Program-made: the position numbers and the translations under genes
In this document: one piece after another, positions 1 to 9,962 of the stretch
How the letters are laid out: each line of letters starts with the position of its first letter
Position numbering within the stretch: position 1 is the stretch's first letter
DNA from: Acinetobacter rathckeae
GTDB lineage: Bacteria; Pseudomonadota; Gammaproteobacteria; Pseudomonadales; Moraxellaceae
DNA length: 64,000 bases
Reading direction: 5' to 3'
Assembly (NCBI RefSeq): GCF_015627125.1
Contig: NZ_VTDO01000005.1
Span: 1-64,000 of the forward strand
The notes under the pieces: model-generated
What the model was told of the DNA's origin: nothing
The model's database searches: none
The model's input: the letters and a program-made list of their open reading frames with translations, nothing else

Positions 1-37
1 CATTAGGTGTTAGCTATAAATTTTAAACGTTAGCTTG

Positions 38-76
38 AAAAAACAGCTTTATACGGTGGGTATGAAGCTGTTTTTT
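38..76. terminator. Bidirectional intrinsic terminator upstream of htpG
   Basis: A perfect 12-bp inverted repeat (38-49 with 65-76) is followed by a T run on the plus strand and preceded by an A run, so it can terminate in both directions. A further 4 bp (51-54 with 60-63) can pair inside the loop. It probably ends the gene lying left of the window. Confidence 0.8.
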
Positions 77-119
77 TATGCGTGTAAAAAGACAACGAGA
101 CATAAAAATAAAAAATACA

Positions 120-147
120 CTTGAAATTTTTTTCAGTTACACCATTG
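120..147 (+). promoter_or_regulatory. Candidate sigma-32 heat-shock promoter of htpG
   Basis: CTTGAAA at 120-126 is an exact match to the sigma-32 -35 element. After a 13-bp spacer, CACCATTG at 140-147 matches 6 of 8 positions of the CCCCATNT -10 element. The site ends 43 bp before the htpG start, and htpG is a classical heat-shock gene, so the context fits. Transcription from it is inferred. Confidence 0.6.
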
Positions 148-190
148 ATAAAAGCATCTTTACAATAAATCAGATCATTGAGGAAAGATG

Positions 191-2113
191 ATGAGCGATC
201 AAAACTCTTCACAAAAACATAGTTTTCAAGCCGAAGTGGCACAGTTACTCCATTTAGTAACACATGCGTTATATTCTAACCCTGAAATTTTTTTAAGAGA
301 GTTGGTGTCTAACGCCTCAGATGCGTGTGATAAGTTACGTTTTGAAAGTATCAATCACCCAGATTTTTATGAAAATGACCCAGATTTACATGTTCGTATT
401 GCTTTAGATGAAGCCAATAAAACCATTACCATTTCAGACAACGGGATTGGTTTAAGTGAACAAGAGGCAATTGAAAACCTAGGTACAATTGCAAAATCTG
501 GCACTAAAGACTTTATGTCTAAGCTAACGGGAGATCAGAAGTCAGATGCACAACTGATTGGTCAGTTTGGTGTAGGCTTTTACTCAGGTTTTATTGTGGC
601 AGATCAAATTGTGGTTGAGTCACGCCGTGCAGGTGCTTCACATGATGAAGCGGTACGTTGGACAAGTGGTGGTACAGGTGATTTTGTTGTTGAAAAAATC
701 AACAAGACTTCACGTGGAACAGACATCATTTTACATTTACGTGAAGATGCTTTGGACTACTTACAATCATATAAAGTAAAACAGATTGTTAATAAATACT
801 CAGACCATATTAGCCTACCTATTCAAATGCAAAAAGAAGTATGGCAAGAAGAGGAGGTCGCTGAAGGTGAAACACCAAAAGGCGGTCAAATGGTTAAAAC
901 AGATGAGTGGGAAGCCATTAACTCAGCCAGTGCTTTATGGACACGCAGTAAAAACGATGTGACTGATGAGCAATATGTTGAGTTTTATAAAAACTTAACC
1001 CATGCATTTGATGAGCCATTGGTATGGTCGCATAACCGTGTAGAAGGGAATACTGAATATACGCAGTTATTGTATATTCCAAGTAAAGCACCACATGATA
1101 TTTTTACGCGTGAAGCAAAAGCAGGCATTAAGCTGTATGTGAAACGTGTGTTTATTATGGACGATGCCGACAACCTGATTCCAAACTACTTGCGTTTTGT
1201 GCAAGGGGTTGTAGACAGTGCAGACCTACCACTGAATGTCAGCCGTGAGTTGTTGCAAGAAAGTCGTGATGTGAAGCTGATTCGAGAAGGTAATGCTCGC
1301 CGTGTTTTAACACTGATTGATGGTTTGGCAAAATCTGAAGATGAAAAAGACCAAGAAAAGTTCAAGCAATTCTATGCTGAATTTGGTTCAGTGCTGAAAG
1401 AAGGCCTAGGTGAAGATACGGGTAACCGTGACCGTATTTTAAAAATACTACGTTTTGCTACATCAACCAATGATGAAGTGACAACGTCACTTGCAGATTA
1501 CAAAGCACGTATGAAAGAAGGGCAAAAAGCCATTTACTACGTGACAGCAGACAGCTTATCTGCGGCTAAAAACTCGCCACAACTTGAATTGTTCAAGAAA
1601 AAAGGCATTGAAGTATTATTGATGGCTGACCGTGTAGATGAATGGGCAATGAATTTTGTACATGAATTTGACGGCGTGGCCATGCAAAGTATTGCTAAAG
1701 GTGCAGTTGACTTAGGTGACTTACAAGATGCTGAAGAGAAAAAAGCCCTTGAGCAAGCCCAAGAGCAATTTAAACCTGTGGTAGATAAACTCACAGAAGC
1801 ATTAAAAGACAAAACTAAAGATGTACGTGTAACCACCCGTTTGGTCGATTCACCTGCATGTTTAGTGACCAATGAAGGTGAGTTGTCACCACAGTTGGCA
1901 CGTATGCTGAAACAAGCAGGTCAAGCTGTACCTGACATGAAGCCAACGCTTGAAATTAATCCTGAGCACCCATTGGTGAAAAAATTGGAGCAAACAGGGC
2001 AATTTGATGACCTAGCAAATGTCATCTTTGATCAGGCGGTAATTGCTGAAGGTGGTTTACCAGAAGATCCAGCGGCCTATGTAAAACGTATTAATAGCCT
2101 ATTGGTGAAGTAA
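191..2113 (+). CDS. htpG: Chaperone HtpG (Hsp90 family)
   Basis: Cytosolic ATP-dependent Hsp90 chaperone of 640 residues, a normal length for bacterial HtpG. The N-terminal GHKL ATPase domain shows the E-L-x-S-N-A-S-D-A motif near residue 40, the DNGIGL motif near 80 and GQFGVGFYS near 120. The middle domain has the [18 protein letters not shown] segment, and a C-terminal dimerisation region follows. Two ATG codons are adjacent at 188 and 191; GAGG at 180-183 gives a 7-nt spacer to the second, which is preferred. The gene stands alone between two bidirectional terminators, with a candidate sigma-32 promoter in front. Confidence 0.97.
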   Translation: MSDQNSSQKHSFQAEVAQLLHLVTHALYSNPEIFLRELVSNASDACDKLRFESINHPDFYENDPDLHVRIALDEANKTITISDNGIGLSEQEAIENLGTIAKSGTKDFMSKLTGDQKSDAQLIGQFGVGFYSGFIVADQIVVESRRAGASHDEAVRWTSGGTGDFVVEKINKTSRGTDIILHLREDALDYLQSYKVKQIVNKYSDHISLPIQMQKEVWQEEEVAEGETPKGGQMVKTDEWEAINSASALWTRSKNDVTDEQYVEFYKNLTHAFDEPLVWSHNRVEGNTEYTQLLYIPSKAPHDIFTREAKAGIKLYVKRVFIMDDADNLIPNYLRFVQGVVDSADLPLNVSRELLQESRDVKLIREGNARRVLTLIDGLAKSEDEKDQEKFKQFYAEFGSVLKEGLGEDTGNRDRILKILRFATSTNDEVTTSLADYKARMKEGQKAIYYVTADSLSAAKNSPQLELFKKKGIEVLLMADRVDEWAMNFVHEFDGVAMQSIAKGAVDLGDLQDAEEKKALEQAQEQFKPVVDKLTEALKDKTKDVRVTTRLVDSPACLVTNEGELSPQLARMLKQAGQAVPDMKPTLEINPEHPLVKKLEQTGQFDDLANVIFDQAVIAEGGLPEDPAAYVKRINSLLVK

Positions 2114-2126
2114 GAACAAAGGTTTG

Positions 2127-2158
2127 TACCAAAAGGCTTATTTATAAGCCTTTTGGTA
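2127..2158. terminator. Bidirectional terminator between htpG and the convergent gene
   Basis: A perfect 14-bp stem (2127-2140 with 2145-2158) has a 4-nt loop and lies between the htpG stop and the stop of the minus-strand gene. It can serve both convergent genes. Confidence 0.85.
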
Positions 2159-2160
2159 TT

Positions 2161-3093
2161 TTAAAAAATCGCTTCAAGTTGCAAGCTAACATTGAAGTTA
2201 TAACCATCACTAGAGGTGGTGTCTTTATAATAAGAAATATCATTGTCCAAATATAACCACGTACGCCATAAGGGCAAACGCCAGCCTAAATAAGGCCCCC
2301 AGCTTTGTAGTTCGACTTCTTTTTTGTCTTTATTATATAAGCCACTGGTATATAAACCATAGGTTAGCTGATAGTCTAACCATAGTTTCTTTTTCATAAA
2401 TAATTTGTCACTCCAGTTGTATTGTGACTCGTAGGTTTTAATGACAGACAACTGATTAGACATCAGGTCAGAGCTAGTACTTTTTTGTGAGAAATTAAAG
2501 TCTGTTTCAGAGTAGTTTTTGCTTTGTGCACCATAGCGAAAGGTTTGGCTGGTATCTAAATTCCAATTTGCAAATAACGGCCAGCTTTTGGCTGCACTCA
2601 CTTGTACATACACATCTGAGGTAGAGTTAGATCCTAGGTCTAGGTTACTTTGAAACGGTAAAACCTTAGATACATCTTGTAGTATTTGACCAATCCATAA
2701 CTTTTCTTTGGCTTTAGTCGCTTTTTTTGTGCTGGTTTTTTTCTTTGTTGTACCAAGTGTACGTACTTTATGATGTGCTTTCTCATTTTTTTTGAGGCGT
2801 GTGGCTAAAGAGTCTTGGCGAAATACGGCCATGAGTTCATTCGCAAACTCGGGTGAATATGGGTCAAAACCTAAAACATATTCTGGAGTCACAGGCGGTG
2901 GCGGTAGGGTGGGCTCTTGTACCTGCTTGGGTTTGTGTACATGGTGTTTTTTTCTGTGGCTGGTAGAATTTTGGTTGAAAGGAAGCCTTGCCCATGTTTT
3001 TGCACTTAAAAAAACGGGCATTGTATACAGTGTACACCCCAAAATACATGGAATAATCAGCACACCACAGGTGTTATTGTATAATTGAGCCAC
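2161..3093 (-). CDS. Putative outer-membrane beta-barrel protein, unrecognised family
   Basis: I do not recognise the family. The 310-residue product has a hydrophobic N-terminus (about 10-32) that could be a signal peptide, a proline-rich stretch near 60-70, a very basic Lys/Thr linker near 105-130, and a C-terminal half of alternating aromatic/polar segments like outer-membrane beta strands. It ends in ...LQLEAIF; a terminal Phe on an alternating strand is the usual recognition signal of the outer-membrane assembly machinery. The start is a GTG with only an AAAGAA-like purine tract before it; a Met 24 residues in is an alternative. Membrane location is inferred from composition and the C-terminus only. 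Confidence 0.6.
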   Translation of the reverse strand: MAQLYNNTCGVLIIPCILGCTLYTMPVFLSAKTWARLPFNQNSTSHRKKHHVHKPKQVQEPTLPPPPVTPEYVLGFDPYSPEFANELMAVFRQDSLATRLKKNEKAHHKVRTLGTTKKKTSTKKATKAKEKLWIGQILQDVSKVLPFQSNLDLGSNSTSDVYVQVSAAKSWPLFANWNLDTSQTFRYGAQSKNYSETDFNFSQKSTSSDLMSNQLSVIKTYESQYNWSDKLFMKKKLWLDYQLTYGLYTSGLYNKDKKEVELQSWGPYLGWRLPLWRTWLYLDNDISYYKDTTSSDGYNFNVSLQLEAIF

Positions 3094-3289
3094 AGTGATT
3101 CTTTAAAAAATATTTGTACATGATTTTCTACGACACACTTAAAATAAACTGAAAATATACGGTGTTTAATTCTGACCCGAATGCTAGCAATGACATTATA
3201 TGAGCATAATAGTAAAGTTTGATGTCACTGTTTGATGATTTATGCGGTCACGAACTTATGCTTAATCGTTTTGCTTCATTAAACCCTTG

Positions 3290-3913
3290 TTAAATGATCA
3301 TTTTAATCAAAATGCTCGTACCAATGAGGGTAATAATACCACCTGATATATGTGAGATACGTTGCAGATTATGTTGTGAAAGTTTCTGAATTTTACCGGC
3401 CAAAAGAGCATATAGGCTCATAATCAAAAGGTCACAGACCACCCAACCAATGATTAATAGACTTGATGCGACAGTAAAGCTGATAGTGTTATCAAGAAAC
3501 TGGGGCATGAAAAGTAAAAAGAACAAAATGTCTTTGGGGTTGCTTATTCCAACGAAAAAAGCATCTTTAAAAAATTTAAAACCTGTCACTTGTGATGGTT
3601 GAAGTAGGGCGTGGGCAGTAAAATTTTTACTGTGTTTTATGGTGCTTATACCTAAATATATGAGATAAATTGCACCAATAATAGAAAGAAATTGCAAGAG
3701 ATGTGGCGTCAGAATTATTTGTAAGCCAATGCTTGAAATGAGCATGAGTAGTAGAGCTGCAGTTGCACTACCCAGTGCATTAAATAGCGAAGCTTTTTTT
3801 CCATAGGCAATGGAATGTTGCACCATTAACAGTGAGTTCGGCCCAGGTGTAATAATAATGGCACAAATGGTGGCTAGATAAGAGCAGTATAATAACCAGT
3901 TGATGTCTAGCAT
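3290..3913 (-). CDS. LysE/RhtB family amino-acid exporter
   Basis: Inner-membrane transporter of 207 residues, the usual length for the LysE/RhtB superfamily, which exports amino acids such as lysine, threonine or homoserine lactones. Five or six hydrophobic segments are visible. The family signature TPGPNSLL occurs near residue 22 after the first helix, and a second conserved segment (GISNPKDILFF) follows in the middle. The substrate cannot be assigned. It is a single gene with no operon partner; a 570-bp intergenic region lies upstream. Confidence 0.85.
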   Translation of the reverse strand: MLDINWLLYCSYLATICAIIITPGPNSLLMVQHSIAYGKKASLFNALGSATAALLLMLISSIGLQIILTPHLLQFLSIIGAIYLIYLGISTIKHSKNFTAHALLQPSQVTGFKFFKDAFFVGISNPKDILFFLLFMPQFLDNTISFTVASSLLIIGWVVCDLLIMSLYALLAGKIQKLSQHNLQRISHISGGIITLIGTSILIKMII

Positions 3914-4484
3914 GTTGTTTACCTATGGTTTTTATAATTCTAAATTAACGCTTATCAGAGATAAGAATATAGTTGAAAAATCAGGTGGCTAGAGATATTT
4001 ATGGAATTTTAACACAACTCTAAGCCCTAGCGACTATGCATGATATTACCGCTTTATTTTGTACAGACGATGATTTTTTATAAAATTTGAATCAAACGAT
4101 TGGCATTTTTAAAACAAAATAAATATCTCAAGTATATAAAACAGCCAAAACTCAGTCTATACAGGTGCTAGATATGTTTACTAAAACTTGAAAGAAAAAT
4201 TGAAGTTATAAAGTATTGATTTAGTAAATAATCATCGCAAAAATATGATAGCTATTCAATTAACTAAGATAGATCAAACTATTTAAAATAAAGAAATAAG
4301 GTTGAGTCTTTATGTGCGTATCAGGTTTGTCATGTTAATAAGCAAACTAATCAAATAGTGGGTTATTCGGTGATGTAAATTATTCTGTTTTTTTAATACA
4401 TTTAATTGAAATAAGATGAAAGACTGATAATATTTTTAATGAAAATCATTATTGTTTACTCTAGAATCTTACTGAGACTACCAT
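3914..4484. other. Non-coding AT-rich stretch between lysE-like gene and araC-like gene
   Basis: This 571-bp stretch holds the divergent promoters of the LysE-type exporter and the AraC-type regulator. It is very AT-rich and contains no convincing open frame or RNA gene. The only site I can support is the Fur-like box near its right end. Confidence 0.6.
4435..4453. promoter_or_regulatory. Fur-box-like operator upstream of the AraC-type regulator
   Basis: Positions 4435-4453 match the 19-bp Fur consensus GATAATGATAATCATTATC at 15 of 19 positions. The site ends 31 bp before the start codon of the regulator, a position compatible with repression by iron-loaded Fur. Binding is inferred. Confidence 0.7.
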
Positions 4485-5414
4485 ATGTCTAAATTTATTG
4501 ATATACATAAAGAAATCATAAATTGTTCAAATGGGCTTTATATAGATACTATTTCCCAACTACCAAACCATCAACTCAATCTATTTAACCCATCGGAAGG
4601 TCAAGGTTTTACAGAATTGTATGATTTTAATCGTTTGTGCATTGGTAAAGGAAAATATTGGTTAAGAAGACCACTTCAAATGACTGGGAATCGACATTTA
4701 TTCTCTTTTGGTATCACTTTATTACTTTCAGGTACGCACTACATTAAAAATAGTGATCTTAATCAAGAGTATATTATAGAGTCTCCAAAAATTATATTAC
4801 GCCGAGGAATCCTTGGGAAACAAACCATTTATCTACAAGCAAATCAAGAAATGTCTTTGCTTACACTTGATTTTGATCAAGATTTATTGGAAAAATTAAC
4901 ACCTCCAGAAGATGCAAGTAACTTTTTTATTCAATTTTTCTTAAATAGTCATTCACCTGCAATACATATACTTGAAATACCCAATAAAGATATACAGCAT
5001 CACGCTCAATACTTACTCAATTTGCCAACGGCAAAAACTGTATTAGACTTACTTCACTTAGAAGGAGCAACTTTAGAGCTAATTAGTTTGTTGTTAAAAA
5101 ACAAGCAATATCAGCACCAAGCTCTTTTACCAATTAAACGAGCAATTGAGATTTTAGATGCACAATTTTATAAAAAAATTACTATTCGTGATTTAGCAAA
5201 ACAAGTTGGTATAAATGAATGTTACTTAAAACAGTTCTTTAAAGAAACGACAGGTTATACCATTGGTGAATACCTCCTCAAAGCACGAATGAGATGTGCT
5301 CAATCATTGCTTAAAGAAGGGTTTTCTCTTGAATATGTCGCTATACAAACAGGGTATAGCAGTGCTCAGTATTTAAAACGTGTATTTATGAATTTTTATC
5401 ACTATGAACCATAA
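4485..5414 (+). CDS. AraC-family regulator, PchR/YbtA-like siderophore sensor
   Basis: DNA-binding activator of 309 residues. The C-terminal ~100 residues form the double helix-turn-helix AraC domain: helix 1 near AKQVGINECYLKQFFKE, and the second motif near QTGYSSAQYLKRVF. The N-terminal 190 residues, with GKGKYWLRRPLQMTG near residue 55, resemble the sensor domain of PchR-type regulators that bind ferric siderophores. It faces, tail to tail (6-bp gap), an operon of siderophore-interacting protein, MFS importer and TonB-dependent receptor, which it probably activates when the cognate siderophore enters. The start ATG has no strong Shine-Dalgarno sequence. The regulatory link is inferred. Confidence 0.85.
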   Translation: MSKFIDIHKEIINCSNGLYIDTISQLPNHQLNLFNPSEGQGFTELYDFNRLCIGKGKYWLRRPLQMTGNRHLFSFGITLLLSGTHYIKNSDLNQEYIIESPKIILRRGILGKQTIYLQANQEMSLLTLDFDQDLLEKLTPPEDASNFFIQFFLNSHSPAIHILEIPNKDIQHHAQYLLNLPTAKTVLDLLHLEGATLELISLLLKNKQYQHQALLPIKRAIEILDAQFYKKITIRDLAKQVGINECYLKQFFKETTGYTIGEYLLKARMRCAQSLLKEGFSLEYVAIQTGYSSAQYLKRVFMNFYHYEP

Positions 5415-5420
5415 ATAATC

Positions 5421-6509
5421 TTAGATTAATCGCCAGTAGCCTTTAATGTGGTTGTTTTTACTCAATAGATTACGTTGATTACGCAAATAATGTCTAACTT
5501 GCTTAGCCGATGTATTTTCTAAAGCCCCCCAAACGTTGTCTATTTTTTCAATATAACTTAAATATTCAATGGCTTGTGTACCTTGTTGTAAGGCATCACA
5601 ATTTATATGTTTTACAACAGTATTTTGTGGAAATGAGTAACCTTCAAAATAGCGTAAGTCTTCTGTATCGTTACACAGCAAAATAACTATGGGTGATTGA
5701 GGGTTCTTCCAGAAATCTAAAATACCCGCTAAAGCAGGATAAGCTGTTTCATCTGCAATTAAGATGGCTTGCCCTTCATGTAAGTGTTCGTGCTTATCAT
5801 CAGTTTCTGTACGGCTCGCCACGATTGAGCCAATCTGTAACTGCTCTACCCATTGGCTACCGGCACTATGACCATGCGTGAAAATATCAATGTAGCCTTG
5901 TTGACTACCAAAAGACTGACGTAATGTATAAAGACGAATATCTCTATTCATGGTTTCAAGCAATTTTTGGCGTTTTTGGCTTGATAAATGCTTCATAACC
6001 CACAAAAAGCCACGATCAAATGTATTTTTAATCAGTCCACTTTTATTCGATTTTTTAACTTTAATGGGTTGTGACTTTTCTAAAACTTTTAAGATTAAAC
6101 CATAGGCATAGCCTGCATAATACTCAGGAAGTGGTCTTTGGCTTTCGATGGTTAGCCTCGTCATATTTTTAGTGATTTGTTTTTTTTCAATCACTTCAAA
6201 GTATTGCTTTGTATTATTTGTAAATTCAATTTTTTGTTTAACAAATGAATTGTATGCCAAATATAAAATTTGCTCTTCTAAGTCACCTTGTAATTCAAAG
6301 TCTACAAATAATTTATTGAACGCTGAATGCTCACGTACCTGTAACAATATACCTTCTTCAAAAATATCAATGATATGTGCTTCAGAGATTTCCATATTCT
6401 TTCCATAACTTTGCGCAATCATTAATAACTCTTTAGTGTGATCTTGGTTCACATGATCCATAACATCAAGTTTTCGATCTTGCTCTTGAATAGTGGTGTA
6501 ATTCTTCAT
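5421..6509 (-). CDS. Siderophore-interacting protein (FAD-dependent ferric reductase) with N-terminal DUF2470-like domain
   Basis: Cytoplasmic flavoprotein of 362 residues. Residues ~15-85 look like the DUF2470 module (the MDHVNQDHTKELL pattern) that accompanies some siderophore-interacting proteins. The rest is the SIP/ViuB fold: an FAD-binding part with RLYTLRQ near 193, a conserved THGHSAGSQW segment, and the NAD(P)H-binding ADETAYPALAG segment near 252. The C-terminus ends with the family-typical YWR. Such proteins reduce the siderophore-bound ferric ion after import. It is the last gene of a minus-strand operon, 7 bp after the MFS importer, which fits iron release from an imported siderophore. 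Confidence 0.88.
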   Translation of the reverse strand: MKNYTTIQEQDRKLDVMDHVNQDHTKELLMIAQSYGKNMEISEAHIIDIFEEGILLQVREHSAFNKLFVDFELQGDLEEQILYLAYNSFVKQKIEFTNNTKQYFEVIEKKQITKNMTRLTIESQRPLPEYYAGYAYGLILKVLEKSQPIKVKKSNKSGLIKNTFDRGFLWVMKHLSSQKRQKLLETMNRDIRLYTLRQSFGSQQGYIDIFTHGHSAGSQWVEQLQIGSIVASRTETDDKHEHLHEGQAILIADETAYPALAGILDFWKNPQSPIVILLCNDTEDLRYFEGYSFPQNTVVKHINCDALQQGTQAIEYLSYIEKIDNVWGALENTSAKQVRHYLRNQRNLLSKNNHIKGYWRLI

Positions 6510-6516
6510 AATAAGC

Positions 6517-7737
6517 TCAGTGATTTTCTAAAGGAGTATCAGGCAAAAATTTCCATGTCAGTGCAGTGACAATCAGTGCGCAAGCAAATGTTGAAAAGAC
6601 AACAGCGGTATAACCAATATGCTGTGCTAATGCCAAGCCAAGTGCTGAATAAGCAAACCCCATAAATACAACTAAACTAAACTGTAAGCTAAAGAAAGTT
6701 GCTTTTGCTGGCATGAGAGATGCCCTGTCCATAATTAATGTAGATAGGGCAGACATCAAGCCAGGGTTGGCAATGAAATAAGCGAAAATAGCACTGTAAA
6801 CCATTACTTTATGGGTATAGCCCAAAGTCAGTGGAATAAATAAAAGAAGTGCACTTGCCTGTAGTAAGGTCAATACAATCAGTGCAAACTTACGGCGTAG
6901 TTTATTAATGAGAAAACTTGCTAAAAATGCTGAGAATATACCCACAATCGAACCAAATATCTTAGTTGCAAATCCAATATCTGTAAGTGACCATTTTGCA
7001 TCAACCAATAAAGGGTTAAGCATTCCAAATACTGCTGTAAAACCGATTGGATAAATAAATAATAAACAGAACCAAGTTTTATGTTGTTTTATAAAAACTT
7101 TAATTTGCTGTGCAAGACTTTTAAATTGTTCTGAAACATTTTTATGTGGATTTTCATAAATACTTTCAGGTTCCTTATAAAAGAAAATTTGTACATTTGA
7201 AATCGCAGTTAAAAATGCCAAGATCCATAGTGCACCTTGCCAATGTAGCCAAGGGTATAAAATAAGAAGTAATCCACCACCAATAATATTCCCCATTAAA
7301 TTGCTTGAATATTGAATGCTGTTTGCAAACTGTCTTTCAGAAGCAATAAATATTTTACATGCCAATGCATCAACTGCTACATCTTGTACACTCATAAAAA
7401 ATGTATAAATAATAAACAGTGTTAAAATTGTAGAAAAATGTCGTTGTATATCTAAGAAGCCACAAATAAACAGTAAGGTAGTCATCATAAATTGGGCTAA
7501 GAGCAACCAAGATCGATATTGGCCTTGAAAGTAGACTCTAAAGCTATCAACTAACGGGGCATATAACACCTTTCCTAATAACGGCAATGCTACTAAATTA
7601 ATTAAAGCAAGTTTATCTAAAGCAATACCGCTTTGCCTGAGTATGGCGAATGTTGCTGAAATAATAAAGGTAATGCCAATGTATTGTGTTGTATATACAC
7701 TAATAAGTAATGGCCATGGTTTTTTATCATGATTCAT
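6517..7737 (-). CDS. MFS transporter, RhtX/FptX-like siderophore importer
   Basis: Inner-membrane protein of about 406 residues with 12 hydrophobic segments. The N-terminus (YTTQYIGITFIISA, then LPLLGKVLYAPLVDSF and DVAVDALACK) matches the AmpG-related family containing RhtX and FptX, which carry ferric rhizobactin or pyochelin across the inner membrane without an ABC transporter. It sits between the outer-membrane receptor (27 bp upstream) and the siderophore-interacting protein (7 bp downstream), supporting siderophore import. Two Met codons compete: 7746 has a GGA directly abutting it, and 7737 has a 9-nt spacer and is preferred. The siderophore is unknown. Confidence 0.82.
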   Translation of the reverse strand: MNHDKKPWPLLISVYTTQYIGITFIISATFAILRQSGIALDKLALINLVALPLLGKVLYAPLVDSFRVYFQGQYRSWLLLAQFMMTTLLFICGFLDIQRHFSTILTLFIIYTFFMSVQDVAVDALACKIFIASERQFANSIQYSSNLMGNIIGGGLLLILYPWLHWQGALWILAFLTAISNVQIFFYKEPESIYENPHKNVSEQFKSLAQQIKVFIKQHKTWFCLLFIYPIGFTAVFGMLNPLLVDAKWSLTDIGFATKIFGSIVGIFSAFLASFLINKLRRKFALIVLTLLQASALLLFIPLTLGYTHKVMVYSAIFAYFIANPGLMSALSTLIMDRASLMPAKATFFSLQFSLVVFMGFAYSALGLALAQHIGYTAVVFSTFACALIVTALTWKFLPDTPLENH

Positions 7738-7764
7738 GTGCAACATTCCGAAGCCAAAAATTAA

Positions 7765-9915
7765 TTAAAAGTTAAATGACATAGACAGTTTGAGTGTACG
7801 TGGTGAACCTTCAGAGAGGTAATATCCAGCATAAACACCAGTCCAATAACTTTTATTCATTACATTCTCTACGCCACCAATAAACGTGGTTTTATGTCCA
7901 GAAATAGATGTAATATAGCGGGCGCCTAGATCCCAACGAAACCAACTTGGAATCTGTTTTGTGTTTGCTGTATCTACATACTCACTGCCGGTATAAATCG
8001 TGTTGGTGGTCAAGGTTAATCCTTGTAATTGTGCAATATCCCACTCTAAGCCAAGATTGGATTGCCAATGTGGCACACCATAAGCTCTATTTCCGTTATA
8101 GGCATCAGATGCAGTTTTCGTGGTAATCGCATCTATATAACTTATGCCACCGAGTAAGCGTACATCTGTTGTGATATTGCCCGCAGTCGTCCACTCTATA
8201 CCACGATTACGCTGTTCACCATCTGCGTTATAGCTATTACTCGATTTATCATAGATCATGCTTGGTTTATTAATTTGATAAAGACTTAATGTATTTCTAA
8301 AGGCTCCATGTTCCCATTTTGTGCCAAGTTCATACTGCTTGGTTTTATAAGGTGCAAAAACTTGGCCATAGTTTGTAGCAGTTGTTACTGTAACTTGATC
8401 ACCTTGGCTTAGGCCTTCGATATAGTTACCATATAGAGAAATAGAGTTATTCCAAGGCTTAATCACGAATCCTATTGCTGGTGTTACTGCACTCTTTTTA
8501 TAAGATGTTGTTCCTGTAATCGCTGTTCCACTATTTGTCCAACTCTGGCTTTTTACATTTTGGAAACGCGTTCCAAGTAGCAGTTGATACTTGTCATCGA
8601 CAAAAGAAAGATTATCGGCAAGTGCAACACTCGACAATGTAATTTCTTTAGTTTTTGGTACGAAAGTTGGATCATTTGGAAACAAATTATTATTGGTTGG
8701 TGCGTAGATATTTGACTTCCATGACAATGTACTGTAACCCGAGTCTGTATTTTGTTTTTCTACATTTCCGCTTAATACAAGATTATGATCAATAACGCCA
8801 GTTTTAAACTGCCCACGTAGACCCAGCTCTCCTGAAGTCGTATGTGTAATATTCGTGATATTACGTCCAATCGCAATACAACCACCATCTGTACTGTTTA
8901 CAGTACATAGTGCATTATTTGCAATTGCGCCATGTGACTCTTGCTCTTTGGTGCCACTACTGATATACGCTGTCCAATTTGGTACAAAATCATATTCCGC
9001 ATGTCCAATAATGGCTTTTGTTTCACTACTTGCGTATGCACTCTGCATAATATTCGTAGAAGCTTTTGGTGCTTTCAAAATAGAAGAGGTTGTAAAATAC
9101 GCCATTAATGGCATACCGCCTTCATATTTTTCTTTAATATAATATGCATCTAATGATGTTCTTAACCGATCTCCACGATAATCCAATGCAATGGATCCAA
9201 GTGTTCGGTCTTCAGTTTGTCCATCAAGCGTTGTATCTCCATGACCTTTCACTGCATTTACACGAACACCAAACTTATTACCTTCACCAAAGCGATGTCC
9301 AACATCTAAATGTCCATCAATATTTGATTTTGATGTATAGCTTGTTGTAAAGCGTGTCATAGGTTCGTCTGTTGCACGTTTAGGTACTAAATTGACTGTA
9401 CCACCGACACTTCCGCCAAGAGACATACCATAAAGCATCGCACTTGTTCCACGCAATACTTCTACACGCTCTAAAAACTCCGTTGGTGTACGATTATGTG
9501 GGCTTAAACCATACAGGCCATTCCATGCAAATTCTTCAGTTGTGACATTTAAACCACGAATATTAAAATACTCACCTAAACTATTCCCCCCAAAGTAATT
9601 GCGTACAGAGGGTTCATTTGCCAATGCTTCTGCGACACTTTTTGCTTGATGATCTTCTATGTATTTTGCTGTATAGCTCGCTGTACTAAATGGGGTGTTA
9701 AGTGTATCTTTATTACCCAACATACCAATTTGACTCTGACGACTCACTTGCCCAGCTGAAATTGTATTTTTCGATTCTTTGCTTGCTTCAACAGTAATTA
9801 CGGGTAGATTGCTATAATTTTCTTGTTTTGCCTGTGCCACTTGAGACAACATGATGCAAGTGATACTAAGCCCCAATACAGATAATTTTAATTTAAAACC
9901 TAACATGTTATTCAT
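7765..9915 (-). CDS. TonB-dependent ferric-siderophore receptor
   Basis: Outer-membrane receptor of 716 residues. A signal peptide of about 29 residues ends at VAQA, followed by a TonB-box-like segment (VITVEA, residues 39-44). The plug domain shows FNIRGLN near 117, then the ERVEVLRG and GGTVNLVPK motifs; a 22-strand barrel ending in a terminal Phe (SMSFNF) follows. It belongs to the ferrichrome/pyochelin/ferripyoverdine receptor group. AAGG precedes the ATG by about 6 nt. It is the first gene of the receptor-MFS-SIP operon and has a Fur-like site 48 bp upstream. Confidence 0.95.
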   Translation of the reverse strand: MNNMLGFKLKLSVLGLSITCIMLSQVAQAKQENYSNLPVITVEASKESKNTISAGQVSRQSQIGMLGNKDTLNTPFSTASYTAKYIEDHQAKSVAEALANEPSVRNYFGGNSLGEYFNIRGLNVTTEEFAWNGLYGLSPHNRTPTEFLERVEVLRGTSAMLYGMSLGGSVGGTVNLVPKRATDEPMTRFTTSYTSKSNIDGHLDVGHRFGEGNKFGVRVNAVKGHGDTTLDGQTEDRTLGSIALDYRGDRLRTSLDAYYIKEKYEGGMPLMAYFTTSSILKAPKASTNIMQSAYASSETKAIIGHAEYDFVPNWTAYISSGTKEQESHGAIANNALCTVNSTDGGCIAIGRNITNITHTTSGELGLRGQFKTGVIDHNLVLSGNVEKQNTDSGYSTLSWKSNIYAPTNNNLFPNDPTFVPKTKEITLSSVALADNLSFVDDKYQLLLGTRFQNVKSQSWTNSGTAITGTTSYKKSAVTPAIGFVIKPWNNSISLYGNYIEGLSQGDQVTVTTATNYGQVFAPYKTKQYELGTKWEHGAFRNTLSLYQINKPSMIYDKSSNSYNADGEQRNRGIEWTTAGNITTDVRLLGGISYIDAITTKTASDAYNGNRAYGVPHWQSNLGLEWDIAQLQGLTLTTNTIYTGSEYVDTANTKQIPSWFRWDLGARYITSISGHKTTFIGGVENVMNKSYWTGVYAGYYLSEGSPRTLKLSMSFNF

Positions 9916-9962
9916 TTTGCGCCTTGTTATTATTCAAGCATAAAAAGTTACGCAATATTACT

